DNA of 64,000 bases from Arthrobacter sp. CJ23 (GTDB lineage Bacteria > Actinomycetota > Actinomycetes > Actinomycetales > Micrococcaceae). The stretch covers positions 248,001 through 312,000 of the forward strand of contig NZ_CP102950.1 in NCBI RefSeq assembly GCF_024741795.1. Direction: 5' to 3'. Both the position numbers and the translations under genes were made by a program. Every line of letters starts with the position of its first letter. Within the stretch, counting starts at the first letter, position 1. The notes under the pieces were generated by a model that saw nothing but the letters and a program-made list of their open reading frames with translations, did not search any database and was not told the origin of the DNA. Positions 62,077-64,000 of this stretch are shown here, one piece after another.

Positions 62077-62532
62077 ATGCCCGTGTCCTTCGTCTGCCGC
62101 ACACATTCGCCGCTGGAACCCCAACAACTGTTCGACCTGTCCCGGAGCGTCGACGCGCATGTGGGGTCGATGGCACGGTCCAAGGAGCGGGCCATCGCCG
62201 GGGTGGTGACCGGCCTCCTGGAAGAAGGCGAGCAGGTGACCTGGCAGGCCTGGCATTTCGGCGTGCCGTTCCGCATGACCAGCCGGATCACGCAGATGGA
62301 CGCGCCGGCGTCGTTCACGGACGAGCAGCTCAGCGGGCCGTTCCGCTACTTCCGGCACACCCACGAATTCCTGCCCGACGGCGGCGGCACCCTCATGATC
62401 GACCGCGTCGCCTTCGCCGCGCCTTTCGGTCCCTTGGGGCGCCTGGCGGAAAGACTGTTCCTGGGCAGGTACCTGCAGCGGCTTATCGAACAGCGGAATA
62501 CGTTTCTGTGCAATCCGGTGACGGGGCCATGA
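62077..62532 (+). CDS. SRPBCC-family ligand-binding protein
   Basis: 151 residues with the START/Bet v1-like pattern of polyketide-cyclase/dehydrase-type proteins: FVCRTHSPLEPQQLFDLSRSVDAH at the start, EQVTWQAWHFGVPFRMTSRI, and FRHTHEFLPDGGGTLMIDRVAFAAPFG. The family binds hydrophobic ligands; function unknown. Convergent with the TetR gene. Confidence 0.85.
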   Translation: MPVSFVCRTHSPLEPQQLFDLSRSVDAHVGSMARSKERAIAGVVTGLLEEGEQVTWQAWHFGVPFRMTSRITQMDAPASFTDEQLSGPFRYFRHTHEFLPDGGGTLMIDRVAFAAPFGPLGRLAERLFLGRYLQRLIEQRNTFLCNPVTGP

Positions 62533-62605
62533 TCCGGGAGGCGCAGACCACCCGGCCCGTCTGATTGCTGCTCACGATCCGGCAATCCGAGGTGCGGCCC
62601 AGTCC

Positions 62606-63250
62606 TCAGCCCAGCCCGGCCTCCGCCAAGGCTGCGGGCCCGGCTCCGAGGCCCAGAAGCCGGGCCGCAATGGCCGTGCGCGCCCGATCGTAGGGGACGC
62701 GGGAGTCGTGCAGCAGGGAGCGGGTATTTGATTCGTTGAATATGGCGTTGATCTCGAAGGCCAATTGCTCGGCATCCGTGAGCCCCGGGAGTTCGCCCTG
62801 CTCCATGGCGTAGCCAATGGATGCGGCGAGGTAGCCGTCCCACACTGCGAGAGTGCGGAGGAGGCCGTCACGCACCGGCCCGGGCTTCGAGTCGTATTCC
62901 ACCGATGCTGCCAGGAAGAAGCACCCTCCCTCGAACACGCGCTCCGCGGAGTAGCCGAGCCAGAGGCGTACCAGGGCGCAGACCCTGCGGAGGCCGCGCG
63001 GGTAGGCCCGGGCGGGTTCGATCACGGCTTCAGTAAAAACGGCGCTGGCGGCCTCGATGGTGGCCAGCTGCAGCTGCTCCTTCGAGCCGAACAGGGCAGC
63101 AACGCCGCTCTTGCTCGCCGAAACGTCGCTGGCCAGGCGGCCGATGGTCAGGCCCTCGAGGCCGTCCATGGAAGCGATATCGATGGCGCGGGCCAGCACC
63201 GTGCGGCGGGATTCGTCGCCCCTGGCTTTTCTTCCATCCATCTGTTGCAT
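62606..63250 (-). CDS. TetR-family transcriptional regulator
   Basis: 214 residues (ATG 63250; a second ATG three codons in at 63241 is possible). N-terminal HTH RRTVLARAIDIASMDGLEGLTIGRLASDVSASKSGVAALFGSKEQL type; C-terminal TetR ligand domain of the YfiR-like kind. Divergent from an alpha/beta-hydrolase gene with a double palindrome between them, so it very likely represses both. Confidence 0.92.
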   Translation of the reverse strand: MQQMDGRKARGDESRRTVLARAIDIASMDGLEGLTIGRLASDVSASKSGVAALFGSKEQLQLATIEAASAVFTEAVIEPARAYPRGLRRVCALVRLWLGYSAERVFEGGCFFLAASVEYDSKPGPVRDGLLRTLAVWDGYLAASIGYAMEQGELPGLTDAEQLAFEINAIFNESNTRSLLHDSRVPYDRARTAIAARLLGLGAGPAALAEAGLG

Positions 63251-63266
63251 GCTCCCAGTTTAGTAG

Positions 63267-63300
63267 TACGATCGTTCGTATATAAATAAGAACGATCGTA
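63267..63300. promoter_or_regulatory. Double palindromic TetR operator
   Basis: Perfect inverted repeat TACGATCGTTC (63267-63277) and GAACGATCGTA (63290-63300). Each arm itself contains the palindrome ACGATCGT, so two TetR dimers 23 bp apart could bind. It lies in the intergenic region between the divergent TetR and hydrolase genes. Confidence 0.75.
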
Positions 63301-63363
63301 CGTATTGTTTGATTCCCGCATTCGTCCGACGCCGATTGAAGCACCGCTCGCAAGGAGCCCGCA

Positions 63364-64000
63364 ATGTCCACGACTCTCAAGGCCACCCGTGGCGTACTGG
63401 CGGCCGCAGGGCGCCTGTCCCCGAGGCTCGCCGCTGAACTCGCCTTCCCGCTCTTCATGCGCGTCGGTCGCCGCGTCCGGGTGCGTGAAGAGGACCTCTT
63501 CACGCACGATTCCGCCAGGCGCCGTGACATCACCGTGGATGGGAAACGCGTTGCCGTGTATGAGTGGGGCCGCGGCAACAAGACGGTGTTGCTGGTGCAT
63601 GGCTGGCAGGGCCGTGCCTCCCAATTCGCAGCACTGGTGCGGGAACTGCGGGCCGAGGGCCTCGCGGTGGTGGCCTTCGATGCCCCTGCCAACGGCGACT
63701 CCGAGGGACGCGGCACCTACATCCTCGACTACATAGAGGCCATCCGGCAGCTGCAGCCCGAGGAAGGCTTCCATGCGATCGTGGCCCACTCCTTCGGAGT
63801 CCTGGCCGCACTCTCGGCCGTCAATGAGGGCGTCAAGGCGCACCGCATGGTGGGCATTGCCGGCGTCGCCGATGCCGGCTACCTCGTTGACAGCTTCGCC
63901 GCCCAGCTTGCACTCCGTCCCGGCACCACCACTGCGCTGCGGCAGGTCTTTCAGCGCCGTGTGTTCCCTGACGGTCCGGATATCTTCGAGCGCTTCTCCG
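63364..64000 (+). CDS. Alpha/beta hydrolase, 5' part (window-truncated)
   Basis: 212 complete codons to the window edge; no stop in view. ATG 63364 has AAGGAG 7 bases upstream. LLVHGWQGRASQF (oxyanion), FDAPANGDSEG and the nucleophile region VAHSFGVLAAL (AHSFG, in place of GxSxG with Ala first) show an alpha/beta-hydrolase fold. The His of the triad would lie past the edge. Under TetR control by position. Confidence 0.85.
   Translation, partial: MSTTLKATRGVLAAAGRLSPRLAAELAFPLFMRVGRRVRVREEDLFTHDSARRRDITVDGKRVAVYEWGRGNKTVLLVHGWQGRASQFAALVRELRAEGLAVVAFDAPANGDSEGRGTYILDYIEAIRQLQPEEGFHAIVAHSFGVLAALSAVNEGVKAHRMVGIAGVADAGYLVDSFAAQLALRPGTTTALRQVFQRRVFPDGPDIFERFS

Noticed and set aside
1..64000. CRISPR arrays, tRNA/rRNA genes, insertion sequences, integrases
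   Set aside because: Looked for repeats with regular spacing, tRNA-like ends and transposase motifs; none seen.

Overview
This window comes from a high-GC actinobacterium, most likely Arthrobacter sensu lato (Micrococcaceae). The evidence is strong G/C third-position bias, frequent GTG starts with ATGA/GTGA stop-start overlaps, a ureABCEFGD-nickel transporter operon, a desferrioxamine-type operon, an ECF42 sigma factor beside a DGPF (YCII) protein, and an X25-bearing secreted amylase. The assignment rests on gene content only. No rRNA, tRNA, CRISPR array, IS element or prophage was seen. It looks like chromosomal sequence rich in catabolic and accessory operons.

Layout. 1-1.0 kb: 3' end of a GH43 glycosidase, then a strong hairpin. 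1.3-7.6 kb: complete urease operon with a NiCoT permease. 7.6-11.1 kb: HhH-GPD protein and a convergent secreted GH13 amylase whose upstream region carries CRP-like and LacI-like sites. 11.4-17.1 kb: two coupled small ORFs, a lactonase, two aldo/keto reductases, SelO, dodecin and a universal stress protein.

17.2-26.7 kb: the most interesting block. It is a six-gene minus-strand operon (SDR, flavin monooxygenase A1, fused monooxygenase-reductase A2B, phytoene-desaturase-like FAD enzyme, isatin-hydrolase-like cyclase, TPP enzyme) with a divergent AraC/XylS regulator. The monooxygenases match the indole-monooxygenase rather than the styrene-monooxygenase residue fingerprint. With the cyclase and TPP enzyme, the set suggests indole -> isatin -> isatinate -> decarboxylated product. 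The divergent promoter region holds an 88% identical 82-bp direct repeat, one copy near each promoter, and an undescribed small ORF.

26.8-33.4 kb: GntR (FCD) regulator, alpha/beta hydrolase, and a plus-strand sugar-acid operon (DUF1537 kinase, HIBADH-type dehydrogenase, GntP permease, class II FBA-like aldolase). Matching operator-like sites lie upstream of the regulator and of the kinase. 33.5-42.8 kb: DUF1304 protein, a long Orn/Lys/Arg decarboxylase, a double-length Lrp regulator divergent from an MFS-M20 hydrolase operon, an acyltransferase-3, a GNAT and a small membrane protein. 43.1-48.5 kb: desABCD siderophore operon behind a DtxR/IdeR-like box. 48.5-52.3 kb: ECF42/DGPF pair, SDR, FUSC protein. 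52.3-58.2 kb: glgC, glgP (preceded by a coupled 44-aa ORF) and a LacI regulator. 58.3-61.7 kb: transglutaminase / alpha-E / circularly permuted ATP-grasp operon. 62-64 kb: SRPBCC protein, TetR regulator, a double palindromic operator and a divergent, window-truncated alpha/beta hydrolase.

Three related long palindromes sit at three separate convergent gene junctions (8.2, 17.2 and 26.8 kb), pointing to a dispersed repeat family that may act as two-way terminators.
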